NCBI GenBank assembly: GCA_963573385.1
Contig: CAUYLG010005230.1
Location: 1-64,000 of the forward strand
Length of the DNA stretch: 64,000 nt
Reading direction: 5' to 3'
Source of the DNA: Cacajao melanocephalus
Lineage: Eukaryota; Chordata; Mammalia; Primates; Pitheciidae
The notes under the pieces are model-generated. The model ran no database searches, was not told the origin of the DNA, and saw only the letters and a list, made by a program, of their open reading frames with translations. The position numbers were made by a program, and so were the translations under genes. Of the stretch, positions 11,313-22,180 are shown piece by piece; position 1 is the first letter of the stretch; the number at the start of each line of letters is the position of its first letter.

Positions 11313-12260
11313 ATGTCACATTTCTATCTAGAATGATTTTTGAATGATATATTGACTATTTAAAATTCATAATCCATGACTTTGGTTTTTGATCTGAAGG
11401 TGGAAAAACGATATTGTTTTCATTTTTTCTATGGGATTTCACTCTCATATTGCAAAAGTTTAACGTGAATGTATATTTTGGGTGTCAAATGATCTCATCT
11501 GAAATGCTACAGGCATAACAGTATCTCTATAAAGCAGAGAATGGGGTTAAAGCTAGAGAAATTTTATTGCTAGTAACTATAGCGAGTTGCTCTTTCTTAA
11601 TATATCAGTTGACATTTTGTGTGCAGAATTCATGCATTTCTAATAGTCCCCATAAAATGTCAGTGTGTTCGGGAACAGTAAGCTGCTGAAGAAGTCTTCA
11701 GCAGCATATCCAGTGGCCCAGTGTTACCCTCCTTCTAAGTCATTGCCCTAGTGACGTGTCACAGACAACTTTTCCGAAGAAGTGCAGATGAACTCTAAAT
11801 GCCAGCCACAATTCTGTTCTCCATTTCCCCCCTCCATAAGTAAACTTGAAGGTCTACCTTTTTTCTTTTTCAAAAACTTTGTACCAGAGTGATAAAATGA
11901 AAAGAAAGTTAAAATCTGCATGATATTATTTGATTTGAATGGGACGTTAAAAATTGCAATTGAATAAATCCATTTCATTATTAATCAAAACAACTCATTT
12001 TCCTGTAAAATCTTTTTTCCTCCTTTCCCCTCATGCACCAATCCTTTACACACGCACACCCACACCCACACATGGCTGATCCATAAACTACAAAGGATTT
12101 TCTGAAGGGAAGAAAAGTTGAAACCACACAAAATAATATTTGTTTTCAGCAAGATTAATAATTTATTTTTGTTTGAAGTCTAAATTTTTGTGTAGGTAAA
12201 TCTTACCTTCCTTTAGAAACGATCTTGATTCCCCTATCTAGCCCTGGTCATGCTGATCTT
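11313..12260. other. Unassigned AT-rich sequence
   Basis: No family recognised. A short CA-rich patch lies at 12050-12072. Confidence 0.4.
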
Positions 12261-12261
12261 T

Positions 12262-12480
12262 GAGTGGCAGCATCGACTATTGCTTAGGCATGGAAACACA
12301 AGAGCCAGCCTGCCTGAGTTGAATCCTAGTTCTAATCTTACAAGCTGTGAGACTGCAGCATGTCTTTTCACCACTTGTTTAAAATATGTGAATGATAATG
12401 TTAGTATAGAGTTAATAATTTGGTTGTGAAGATTAAATAAATGTATCAGTACAAAGTACATTAAACAATTTCTGGCCCAA
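12262..12480 (+). mobile_element. MIR SINE
   Basis: Sense MIR order: 'CAAGAGCCAGCCTGCCTGAGTTGAATCCTAG', a degraded 'CTGTGAGACTGCAGCATG', then 'GTGAAGATTAAATAAATG' in the 3' part. Typical ancient divergence. Confidence 0.78.
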
Positions 12481-13595
12481 AATTAGACAACGTAAGTCTG
12501 TGATTTTTAGTGTCACCTAGGTTTTCTTCCTGTCCTTTCAGAATATTACCTGCACTTGTAATTTCACACTTTTCAGAGGCTCAGTTGGCATATATTTGGT
12601 TACAGATATTTGGAGAAGAAAAACAACATTTTTCTTGAATTTTACATCTTTCATAGTACTTGACATTGATTCAAGCACAGTAAGTCCTAGATTGAGAAAA
12701 AAATGACTTAACACACAATTTAATAGCATTCAGCTGCCAAATTAGGTAATTCTTTCATGTTAGCTGATGTGTATGTGTATTAGAGTTTATGTAAAGATTT
12801 TGAAAAAAATAAAAACAGAAGAGAGAGAGAGAGAGCAAAATCTAACCGATTAAAAATAGTAAAAAGATTTTAGCAATCTAGCAATTGAGAAGTAAATTTA
12901 GCTTACACTGCTAGGAATTCACTGTAAAGCAGATTTATACTGACTTCCATATTTGTGTCACTTAAACAAATTGAAGTATTCATTCTTTGCAGAAATAATA
13001 AGTTATTTCTTTTCTGATCCTATATTCTCAAGGAAAATATATAGAGAAAAAAATCCCACAATGGTGTAGAAATCACAAATTATTTGACTCTGGTTTTACA
13101 AAATACTGTGAACTGTTTATAATATGTTTACATATTAGATTTCAATTAAAGGCCAATGAATAATATGGATTTGTCACCAAGTGAATACTTTTCAATGAAG
13201 TTTTAAGTATACATGTTTGCATATTTTTGCTTTTTGCTATCTAACTTGGTTTAGGTTTAGAACTCTGATAACACAGAACAAAGAAAAGAGCTATAAATTG
13301 TCCTGATTTACTATCAATCTTAAGTATGAATTTGGCAAGATCTGAATAACAGTTAATGCAAGAATCAGTTCTCTGGCAGGGGCTTCTGATGAGCAGCCTC
13401 ATGGGGTTGTATGAAGGGGCTCCACAGGCTTCTGAGGTGATAGCCGGGTGGATGTTCTGTTAGGGAATGGACAGCAACTGTATTGATGTCAGGTGGACAT
13501 CACTGAATAGTCTCTGAGTGCTTTTCCCAAAAATAATGTCAATCCATGCAAATACCTAATAGCATGCTATAGGAGGAAGAAAAAAATCTAAAGTA
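12481..13595. other. Unassigned AT-rich sequence
   Basis: No gene recognised. A short (GA)n run occurs at 12818-12834. A less AT-rich patch at 13365-13520 matches no family I know. Confidence 0.4.
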
Positions 13596-13599
13596 ACAA

Positions 13600-13795
13600 C
13601 AACTCCACCGCCAGCACCAATACAAGCTTTGGAGTGAGAAAACCAGGGTTTTTAGCATAGCTTCACACCATAAATGCTGAGCAAATTATTTAATGCCACA
13701 TTCTTCGTCCCTATCCAGGCTTAGCTTCTTGATCTGAATAAGAGAATTTGAAGAAGATTAAATGAAATAGCAACGTTTAAGCCCTAATCCCTAAT
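13600..13795 (+). mobile_element. MIR SINE
   Basis: 'CTTTGGAGTGAGAAAACCAGGG', 'GAGCAAATTATTTAATGCC' and 'GAAGATTAAATGAAATAGCAA' follow the sense MIR order. Diverged. Confidence 0.65.
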
Positions 13796-15345
13796 TCAAC
13801 ATCTGACATGATAATCCTAGGAAAAATTAGTTATTTTCTCTTGGCCCAAACTTCCTATATATTTACTTTTTAAATATTCAGTATTGCTTCCTGGAAAGAA
13901 AAGTCTATAGGATACCAGTCAGGATACCCTGATAATGATCTTTCTCCTTCTCTCTATATTTTGTTTGTTTGTATATGTGTGTGCATCTGTGTACGTGCAT
14001 TTATTCTTTATGTGAATGACAGACGTTTGCAATACTGGGAACTGGAGAAGGTAAAGCTCAGTTGAACAGAAGCAAAGATTTGATTTACAGGCCAGTATGT
14101 TTTTTGCAACTATCTAAACGAAACTACCTATGTTCCCGTGCCACTTAGTTTTGAAAAAGAGAAGGTATCAGGTGCATAGAGAACCTCAAATTGCAGTCAT
14201 CAGAAATATAATCGATTTTTATGCAAAACAAGAATATCTTCATACTCTTCAAGATTCATAAACAGGATATTTCATCAAGATTGACCCCAGAGCTGTAACT
14301 GAAGTTAACACACTGATTGATTGGAAATCAATATAAGCTAGAAGAAAAGAGGAGCATGGCACTAGTTGAGTCCCCCCTAAAACATCCTCTCACAATGTAA
14401 TAAAATGTTTTATTTGTATATTGGAATGTATTTGGCTGGAGATGTTAGCCTCTTGGCTATAGAGAGAAATGGACTTCTGCATTTGGTAGCAGGCCTTAGA
14501 CTGTTCTCCCATTTTCAGGCTATGTATGTTGACTCAGCGGCTTACTTACTGAATGCTAGTTAATGTCCCAGGAGTCCATGAGGCTCCATTTTGTTTGGCC
14601 TATACAGTTGTTAATAGTGATGGCTGAACTGGGGAATTAGCCCTTGCCATCTAAGAATCTTGCACTGATATGAATGAGAAGGTGATACCTTACCCATCCA
14701 CAAACAGGATAAAAAGACATGATCTCTGGAGTACATTTGGTTCTGTGACCACCATAGAAGTTATTCTGTTCTGCTGATTTTTTTTTAATACAGGGCTTTG
14801 GGTATTGGCTTTTGAAAAACCTAAAAATGAGAGGAGGTACTCTAAGTTCTGGAATATCACATGCCTATTAGTAACACTGAGGAGAATATTGTTCTGATGC
14901 ACATTGCAGTCAGTTTTCCAACGGTACTAGTTTGTTTGAGTCAATATAAATTTTGGCCTGTTTTTAAGTGTTTTGATCCTGAAATTCAACAAGTCCTGAA
15001 ATTCACTGTTTCAGTTTAAACAGAGCCTTGATTAGCCTGGGGCTGTTAGTTAATACTACATTGAGGTAGAAGGAAAACAATATCCAACAGATTTATTTAC
15101 TTATAGAGGAGATTATAACTTTCAGCATCTAGAGTCCACACATTCTGTTGAGAGCAATTTCTTCCCAGAGCAAATGCTCGAGAATAAAATTTCTCAAGAG
15201 AGAATTTGTTTAGAAAGCAGGCAATTAGAAAAAGGAAGGAACCGTGTTAAATTTTCCTTAGCATCTTCCAGTGCATAACACATTAAAAAAAAACTGAGCA
15301 GTCCTTATGTGGCCTTGGTAAGGGCCTATATTGTGACACTTGACC
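13796..15345. other. Unassigned sequence
   Basis: About 1.5 kb without a repeat or gene I can name. It is moderately AT-rich, with a TG-rich patch at 13960-14000. Confidence 0.4.
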
Positions 15346-15348
15346 AGA

Positions 15349-15383
15349 AAACACACACACACACACACACTCACACACACACG
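15349..15383. repeat. (CA)n microsatellite
   Basis: A run of CA dinucleotides with one TCA interruption. Likely polymorphic in length. Confidence 0.95.
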
Positions 15384-15431
15384 TATTTATATATTTTAAT
15401 GGGAAAGTAATTGCTGAGGGGTTGTTTACTT

Positions 15432-15640
15432 GTGCTACAGTGGACAGAGCCTGGAGTTATTTGCCACAAACCTGGATTTTAATCACAGCATGCCCCTTAT
15501 TAGCTGTATGACTCCAATACTATACTTAATCTCTCTAAGCATGAGTTTCCACAGTATAGATATGAATTTTTCCATCACAAAGTTTTTCTGGGACAATAAT
15601 CTCATATATGTAAAAGTCCCCTGTGAATTGTGATAAATTT
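15432..15640 (+). mobile_element. MIR SINE
   Basis: Sense MIR: 'GACAGAGCCTGGAGTTATTTGCC', 'CTTATTAGCTGTATGACTCC', 'AATCTCTCTAAGCATGAGTTTCC'. The tRNA-related and core parts are recognisable. Confidence 0.82.
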
Positions 15641-16380
15641 TACTAATTCACAGTATCATCATCAATCATTTTGTAACAGGTTATTGGTGTTTGATAGAAA
15701 CACATTTTTAAAAACTAGTGTGATTTTAAGGCGTATAGAAATCTTTCTTGACTTCCAAAATCAACAGCTTGCAATTAATGGTACTTACAATTCTTTCTGA
15801 CCCACGCCTATAAATGAAATTGTTTCCTAACTCAAATTTCATCGGTAGAAATGCTTAGTAGGAAACTTGGTTTAAATATTCAGTGAGTACTTTTCAAAAG
15901 CTACATAAATTGCCTCTCTAAAATATAAATACATGTGAGAGGAGAAAATCAAAGACTCAAAAGGATTGCTGTCTTTGTGTTCTCTAACAATAAGCTTCTG
16001 TTAAGAAGGATAATGAGGTTTTATATTTGTATAGCACCGGTTTAAGCAGACTCAAGCTGGGAAGGAAATGCACTTTGTACCAATAGCCTCAGCCTGGAAG
16101 TAAGGAGAACAATTTTTGGAACAATTTGAAAAATTTGCTTTTAATGTAGCTGAACCAGCTTCATATTTTGTTTTTGTGAATATGGTATTTTTAATATTTA
16201 TTGTGGATGCTTACAGCACACAGAGTGCACATCAAAAGCTCAAGTGTGGTTTTTGTTTTCTACTGCGACTATAGAGGTTAACAGATACATTCTTGTTCTA
16301 TTCTTTAAGAGAAATTGTCACAAGTATTCCTGGAATATGTTTAGAATGTTACCAATTGTGAAGTGTTTTTTTTTTCAAAG
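15641..16380. other. Unassigned sequence
   Basis: No family recognised. Confidence 0.4.
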
Positions 16381-16381
16381 A

Positions 16382-16404
16382 TACATATATATATATATAT
16401 ATGT
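16382..16404. repeat. (TA)n microsatellite
   Basis: Alternating TA flanked by ACATA and GTATT. A 110-codon frame crossing it is low-complexity and not a gene. Confidence 0.95.
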
Positions 16405-16930
16405 ATTAAAATTTGGAATTGATTATTCTTTAAGAGCACCTATCCCAGATATAATCACAGAAGCCACTGGGGTTCAGCAAAATTTTGCAACAATATTTTA
16501 TTTTAATCAAAAAACAAAAATCAAACATAAAAACTACTTACCTACTAATAGTAGAGTCTCTTTCTACTCAAGTTGATAGCTTTCCTTAGCTTTACTGTGG
16601 GGACTTGTATTAGGCAAGTATCATAATTGTGTTTAACAAGTACTGTGTTATAATTTATGAGCAGTTGAGTTTTTATTATTCAAAGGATTCATATTTCAAC
16701 CTTATTCTTCAATGGAGGTGACAGCATGTATCTGGTGGCCATTTTATCTTTTGGTCTTTTAAAATTCTTTTTTAAAATATATGTACTAACGTCATTCATT
16801 TATATAAGCTCAACTTAAATTGATCCAGATTAATTTTAAGGTCCAAACGCTTGTGATTTATATTTATCTTTCAGGCAGTAGCAGTCAAAAAACTGGAGAC
16901 ATACTGAAGTAAGTAAAAAAGGGGTCAGTA
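16405..16930. other. Unassigned AT-rich sequence
   Basis: Nothing recognised. Confidence 0.4.
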
Positions 16931-16934
16931 TTAA

Positions 16935-17062
16935 CCGGAACTGAGTCTGAATTTCAGTTCTGTGCTCTATCGCTGTAAAAGCTGCATTTTTCTTATCTGT
17001 AAAATAGGCAAAATAACACTTAAGTTTTAAAACTCTAATAAAATTCAAATAAAATGTTAATA
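16935..17062 (+). mobile_element. Possible MIR remnant
   Basis: 'GGAACTGAGTCTGAATTTCAG' followed by 'TTATCTGTAAAATAGGCAAAATAA' resembles the MIR core and 3' part. Too diverged for a firm call. Confidence 0.4.
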
Positions 17063-18090
17063 TAAGTCTTGGCAAGGAGAAATTCCCAAACATTTCATCC
17101 CGTTGCCTAATTTTCCAGTAGGTTAATTAGTATTAGTAATTAGTATACTTTATTATCTAGTACAACTTAAATAGAAATAATTATGTTTAATATCACTGAA
17201 GTCCAGTTCAAAGTGTCATTTATAAATTTACTCGATAATTTATTTAACAAAATTGTGTCTCACACTAATAAGAAACTATTCATGTTAAAGTAAAAGAGTT
17301 AACCATCAAATACTAATCAAGAGATTTGAGCTATGCTTAAGAATCTAATTCAGAAGAACTTCTTATTATTAGATGTTCAGAGGATTAACGAGACATTGTA
17401 GCCCATATCACTTAATAGATGGTTAGAACTTTCTTCTCATTTTTTGTGGGACCAGAATTTATGCCTGTAATTTGTAATTTATACCAGTTTCTCAGGTGAT
17501 TTTAACATGGATGGCTGATAAACTATATTCCAAGACATACCCAAATACATCATAGATAATTCCCAACTAAACATAAGGTGGCACTAAAACATTCAGTGAT
17601 ATTCATTTGATGTGCAAAAAGATTCCCGACTTAATAAATCAATATTTATTAAGTCACCATTCTGGGAAAGGCAGTTTGCCAAGTATAATCAACAATGAAG
17701 AGATATCTAAGAATCTCTGCCAACCTTTTTCTAGCTGTAAACACAGAAGTGTAAACAACAACTCACCAAATAATTTGTTTTTCATTGTGATTATAAAATC
17801 GTCACAGAGTTTAATGTCATTTTGCTTCATCTTTATATCAGATGTTCATGCAAATGTTACCTGATCCAAGGAGTCTAGACAATGCCATTCTAACTAGACA
17901 AGAGGCATTTTTCTTATACCCATCAGTATATTTTAAAATATTATCTCTTACTGATACAATTATTCTTTACTGAATGTGGAAATTCAAGTTTTGAAAACAT
18001 TTTGTGGAGTCTAGTTATATTGATGAATCTAAACCCCGAAATCTTGTTTAAACACCGAAATGTTTATGTTTGGGTTCTTGCCTTTTATAT
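17063..18090. other. Unassigned AT-rich sequence
   Basis: About 1 kb with no repeat or gene that I recognise. Confidence 0.4.
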
Positions 18091-18091
18091 T

Positions 18092-18310
18092 ATTATTTTT
18101 GAGACAAGGTCTCACTATGTCACCCAGGCTGGAGTGCAGTGGTGAGATCTCCATTCACTGCAGCCTTGACCTTCTAGGCTTAAACGATCTTTCCTCTTCA
18201 ACCTCCTGAGTAGTGGGATTACAGGTGTGCCACCCTGCCCTGTCCACAATATGTCCCATCTTGATATCCCAGAGCGCTGGGGTTACAGGCATGAACCATC
18301 ATGCCTGTTG
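18092..18310 (-). mobile_element. Old, internally deleted Alu, antisense
   Basis: 'GAGACAAGGTCTCACTATGTCACCCAGGCTGGAGTGCAGTGG' features mark the right-arm complement. Roughly 80 bases are missing compared with a full Alu, and divergence is high. AluJ age is likely. Confidence 0.85.
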
Positions 18311-18488
18311 TATTCTTGCTTCTTAAATAAGTTTTACAGATCTTGATTTGTTTCACAGCTTCTAGAAGTCCAACATTTTTGTTGCATTCTTTTCAGATTT
18401 CTCAGATGGAGACAATTGGACCCCATTTACTGCTGAGACAACCCAATCAATTAATTGAGCAAAATTCTGTGAGACCCGGGGTGCAGAA

Positions 18489-18509
18489 TCTCTCTCTCTG
18501 TCTCTCAAT

Positions 18510-18555
<46 letters not shown>
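18489..18555. repeat. (TC)n-(CA)n compound microsatellite
   Basis: A short CT-rich lead (18489-18508) is followed by about 44 bases of CA repeat (18511-18554). Long enough to be highly polymorphic. Confidence 0.96.
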
Positions 18556-18556
<1 letters not shown>

Positions 18557-18599
18557 CTCCTGGGAGATAACTAAAGTATTACGTTGTTAAGTGATTTTA

Positions 18600-19425
18600 A
18601 GATGGGAGAGTTCCCTTGACCCCTCAAGGAACTTGCAACAGGGAGTGCCTCCTTCACCTGGCCATTGTGCTCAAACCCCTTGCTGGAGGGGAAACAGCAG
18701 GTGAGCAGGTGCAGGAGCAAGGGCGAGTGCTTTTGGGCTCCAGTCCCACAGCTGCATCTAGGAGTGTGTTACAATTAATGCCCTTTATGCTTTGCCATCT
18801 CTGGATGGCTTCAGTGTTAAACAGCTCAGTGAAAAGTCATCGTGACAGCCTTTTTGGGTTCCTGCATTCATTGTGTCCCGAATTCTTGTCCGGCATCCAG
18901 GAACAATAAGGTCACACAAACAGTTTGAAAGGTGACGAATGCAGAGGATTTTATTAAGCAGTGGAAGTGGCTGTCAGTGGAAGGGGAGCTAGAAAGAGGA
19001 TGGTGCAGGAAGAAGGTGATCTTTCCCTGAAGCCTGGCCATCTCCAGCTGGGCTTCTCTATGAAGGTGTATGAAGTCGTGCTGCCTGAAGTTAAGCTATG
19101 CCTAGTTGCTTCTTAACCTCTCAACGTGTAGCTGCTTGTCTCTCTGCCAGCTGAGGTCTGGGTTTTATATGGGAACAGGATAGTGTAGTGGGCCAAAAAA
19201 GTAACATTTGGGTGGGTATACAGGGATAACTGTTCTCATTTAGGGCAGTGTTTTCTAGGCTTGAGGGTGGGGCCTTTGGTGGGGACCCGCCCTCTTCTAC
19301 CCAGTATTTCCTTGCCTCCTGTCCTTTAACTGAGATTACATGAACCATTAGTAGAAAAAGAAATACGGTACTTGATCCCCAATCTTTGAACTCCAAGTTC
19401 TGTATCCTCAGTTGCATAGGAAGAT
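18600..19425 (-). mobile_element. Class-I ERV-type solo LTR, antisense
   Basis: This block is clearly less AT-rich than its surroundings. On the minus strand it has LTR architecture in order: a U3-like stretch from about 19420, a TATA-type box (CATATAAAACC, complement of 19161-19172), an AATAAA polyadenylation signal (complement of 18950-18955) about 210 bases further, then a long R/U5-like tail to about 18600. No gag, pol or env sequence is attached. I do not recognise the subfamily, and the ends are approximate. Confidence 0.6.
19161..19172 (-). promoter_or_regulatory. TATA-like box of the ERV-type LTR
   Basis: The complement reads CATATAAAACC inside the LTR-like block, at a distance from the AATAAA signal that fits an LTR promoter. 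Whether it is active today cannot be judged from sequence. Confidence 0.45.
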
Positions 19426-19429
19426 GTGT

Positions 19430-20105
19430 GGGTTGTTGAACGGGGAATCACTTGGTCTTATGAAAAACTTGAATCAGGTTAACGCCAGCCAAACATTTTT
19501 CTTGCAATTGTACATTCCATAACAAAATTAATGCAGTGTATTCAGAATTGTAAAATTCCATTTTAAAGTTCTGATTAAATTTCATGAGACGAGAAAGAAA
19601 TGAAGATAACATTATCGTAATGACATCTTATTAAATTGTTTTTTGAAATTCTGATTGAAGGAGGCTTACCAGATTAAATCATTAGGGAAGACCATATTCC
19701 TTCTAGTCCTAGGGCTCTAGAGCTCTGTTTTTCAAGATTTGATGTACTTTAAAGAAACTCATGTCTCAAACTATCACAAATTTTCCTCAGGCTTTACCAT
19801 CTAGATTAGCAAACTATCAAACAATACTTGTATACAGTGGAATAAGAATGTAAGCTATTCTCAAAAATTACCTCACTAGTTTAAGTTCTTGGTTCTTCCA
19901 AAGAAACTAAAGACATTTGTAAATCCATTCTTGAATCATTCAGCATTTCTAAGCAACATAAACTATTTTGGATACTGCATATAAAACATGGGAAATACTT
20001 TGTCCTTTCTATCAGTTCATGTTTTCTGTCTAAATGTACATCACTAAATAAAGAATTACACACAAAATACTTACCTAAAAGTCATTCCCAAGTGTTGCAA
20101 GAATA
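19430..20105. other. Unassigned AT-rich sequence
   Basis: No family recognised. Confidence 0.4.
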
Positions 20106-20109
20106 TAGA

Positions 20110-20370
20110 GAATGGAAGTTCAGTATGGTTTTTAAGGAACAGACTTTGGAATTGACTGCCCAAGTTCAAATTTTGGCTCTACAGCCTGCTAGCTGTTTAA
20201 GTTTGGAAAATTTAGTTTAACTCTCTGTGACTCATTATCCTTAACTGTAAAACAGTGGCTTTAGAAACTCTTGCTTCCATGAGGTTATAAGAGAACTGAA
20301 ATAAATGACATATCTAACTTGCTCAAAACAGCACATTGAACATGGTTCTGTCACAAATACAAGGTATTAA
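20110..20370 (+). mobile_element. MIR SINE
   Basis: Sense MIR: 'GACTTTGGAATTGACTGCCCAAGTTCAAATTTTGGCTCT', 'GCTAGCTGTTTAAGTTTGG', 'AACTGTAAAACAGTGG'. One of the more complete MIRs in the window. Confidence 0.85.
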
Positions 20371-20524
20371 TTTAATTTCTAAGATAGATTCTATAGTGAC
20401 ATTTATTAAAAAGGGGTTATAGCATGAGATAACCACAATGTTCATTGTTCTTCATCTTGATATTTATAATTAAAAAAAAATCTAATAAGCTAAATCAGGC
20501 TATGTGACATACATACACTAGATC

Positions 20525-20690
20525 CGAATTCTGAAGACATAAGTCCAGGTTGCAATGTACCATTTTCCCCAAAGTCACGCAGCTTACAGTTTTATCAAAC
20601 CTCAGTTTCTTCATATGTACTGAGGATAATGAGCACTAACTGTCTTATCTTACTAGACTACTGTGATAAATCCTATCGAAAAGTAATCAT
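20525..20690 (+). mobile_element. MIR SINE fragment
   Basis: 'CAAAGTCACGCAGCTTACAG' and 'CTCAGTTTCTTCATATGTACTGAGGATAATGAG' match the MIR middle and 3' part loosely. Confidence 0.55.
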
Positions 20691-20829
20691 ATTTTATTAC
20701 TATCAATTAAAAAGGCTAATGTAATTACACTCTAATAAAAGTAGACTGTGTTTTTATTAAGAAAAAGTATCTTGGGAACATCAATAGACTTTACAAGGTT
20801 AAAAAAAAATCAAGTAACAGACAGGTGAG

Positions 20830-21552
20830 GTGGTTCTTTTTCAGCTTTCTCACATCTGTTGGCCTTCATAGAGTTGAAGACAGTTAGGACATGGCACTAG
20901 ATTAGGCTTTGGCTTAAGAGAATGTTATGGCTGCTTTGTCCTGTCCAGACCACAAAAGATTCTTCATATCAGCAACATAAGGCTGTTTTACTTTCTTATT
21001 ATTTGCGCATTCACTGGAGTAGCATTTTTAATTTCCTTTAAGCACTTTTCCTTCATATTCATAACTTGGTTAACTATTTGGTGTAAAAGAGACTTCACTT
21101 TTAACTTACCTCAGCTTTTGATATGCCTTTCTCATTGGCTTAATCATATCTAGCTTTTGATTTGAAGTAAAAGATGAGGGGCTCTTCCTTTCTGTCTCTC
21201 GTATCTCTAGGGGGAAGATACAAAGAAATGGCAAGTCAGTAGATTGCTCGGAACACACAGAATTTATTGATTAAGTTTGCCTGATTAAGTGGTACCCCTA
21301 AGCAATTACAATACTAACATCCAAGATCACTGATCGCAGATCACTCTAACAGGTAAAATAATAATGAAAAATGCTTAAATCGAAATAATTAGCAAAGTGA
21401 GACACCGAGGTAGGAAGTGAGCAGATGCTATTGGGAAAACAGTGGTGACAGAGTTTCTAAACACAAGATTGCCACAGACCTTCAATTTGTAAAAACCACA
21501 GTATCTTAAAAGTGCAGTAAAGTGAAGCACAATAAAATGAGGCATGACTATA
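20830..21552 (-). mobile_element. Tigger1 5' fragment, antisense
   Basis: The complement of the Tigger1 5' end lies at 21550 (plus strand AATAAAATGAGGCATGACTA) with TA following. The sequence then follows Tigger1 inward for about 720 bases. Matching stretches include 'GATCACTGATCGCAGATCACT' near 21325, 'AGCACTTTTCCTTC' near 21039 and 'TAGGCTTTGGCTTAAGAGAATGTTATGGCTG' near 20904. The rest of the element is lost. It is a second, independent Tigger1 copy, in opposite orientation to that at 3.4 kb. Confidence 0.85.
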
Positions 21553-21628
21553 CTCTTACTCTGAGATAAACCACTTCACTGTGTTACCTCTTTGAGTGCT
21601 ATATACCTCACAGGTGTTTTATAATTGT

Positions 21629-21680
21629 GTCATCAGCTCATAAACTGGTGTTTCATAATACCTGTCATCAGCTCATAAAT
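21629..21680. repeat. Short direct repeat
   Basis: GTCATCAGCTCATAAA occurs twice, at about 21629 and 21665, in otherwise unique sequence. Confidence 0.8.
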
Positions 21681-21852
21681 TCACACAGTTTTTAAAGCTA
21701 CTGGGCATGGCATTCTTGTGGATTAAAACAGAATAGACACAATACTCTCCCATTTAAAAAAGTGACAGTAGAAAATATTGAACATGTTATAATTATAATA
21801 TGAAATATACATAATTATCTTATTTGCAAGGCTTATGTACAGAACTATTGAT

Positions 21853-21888
21853 GCTGTGTGTGTGTGTGTGTTTGTGTGTGTGTGTGCA
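21853..21888. repeat. (TG)n microsatellite
   Basis: TG repeats with one TTTG interruption, continuing into TGCATATGCACGTG. Confidence 0.95.
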
Positions 21889-22059
21889 TATGCACGTGTT
21901 GGGGAGATTTTGAATGCTTCTTGATGTTATCCTTGCAAATGATCTTGCTGAGGCTTCTAAACTGAAAGTTTCAATATGAGTAATATTAATTTGCACATCT
22001 CTCTGTCCCCACTTGGGCCTATCCTCATAGTTGAAACTCATAAATGTTTACAAAAATAG

Positions 22060-22180
22060 ATATTTATGAATCTTTCACTATGTACTAGCTGTGATCACTT
22101 GCTACGTATCACACATATCACCCCATTTATCACCCCCAAAATTTCTGTAGCAGCTTCATTTGTAAGTGAAGGCTTTTAAT
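22060..22180 (-). mobile_element. Possible MIR fragment
   Basis: 'TTTATGAATCTTTCACTATGTACTAGCTGTG' through 'TATCACACATATCACCCCATTTATC' resembles the antisense MIR 3' part. Weak. Confidence 0.35.

Noticed and set aside
16244..16576. 110-codon frame
   Set aside because: It crosses a (TA)n microsatellite and T runs, the protein is low-complexity, and nothing resembles a known domain.
18343..18570. Frame ending in a histidine-threonine repeat, and a cysteine-valine repeat on the other strand
   Set aside because: These repeats are simply translation of the (CA)n microsatellite.
21853..21888. Z-DNA-type regulatory element at (TG)n
   Set aside because: Alternating TG can form Z-DNA, but nothing nearby suggests a promoter; it is annotated as a microsatellite only.
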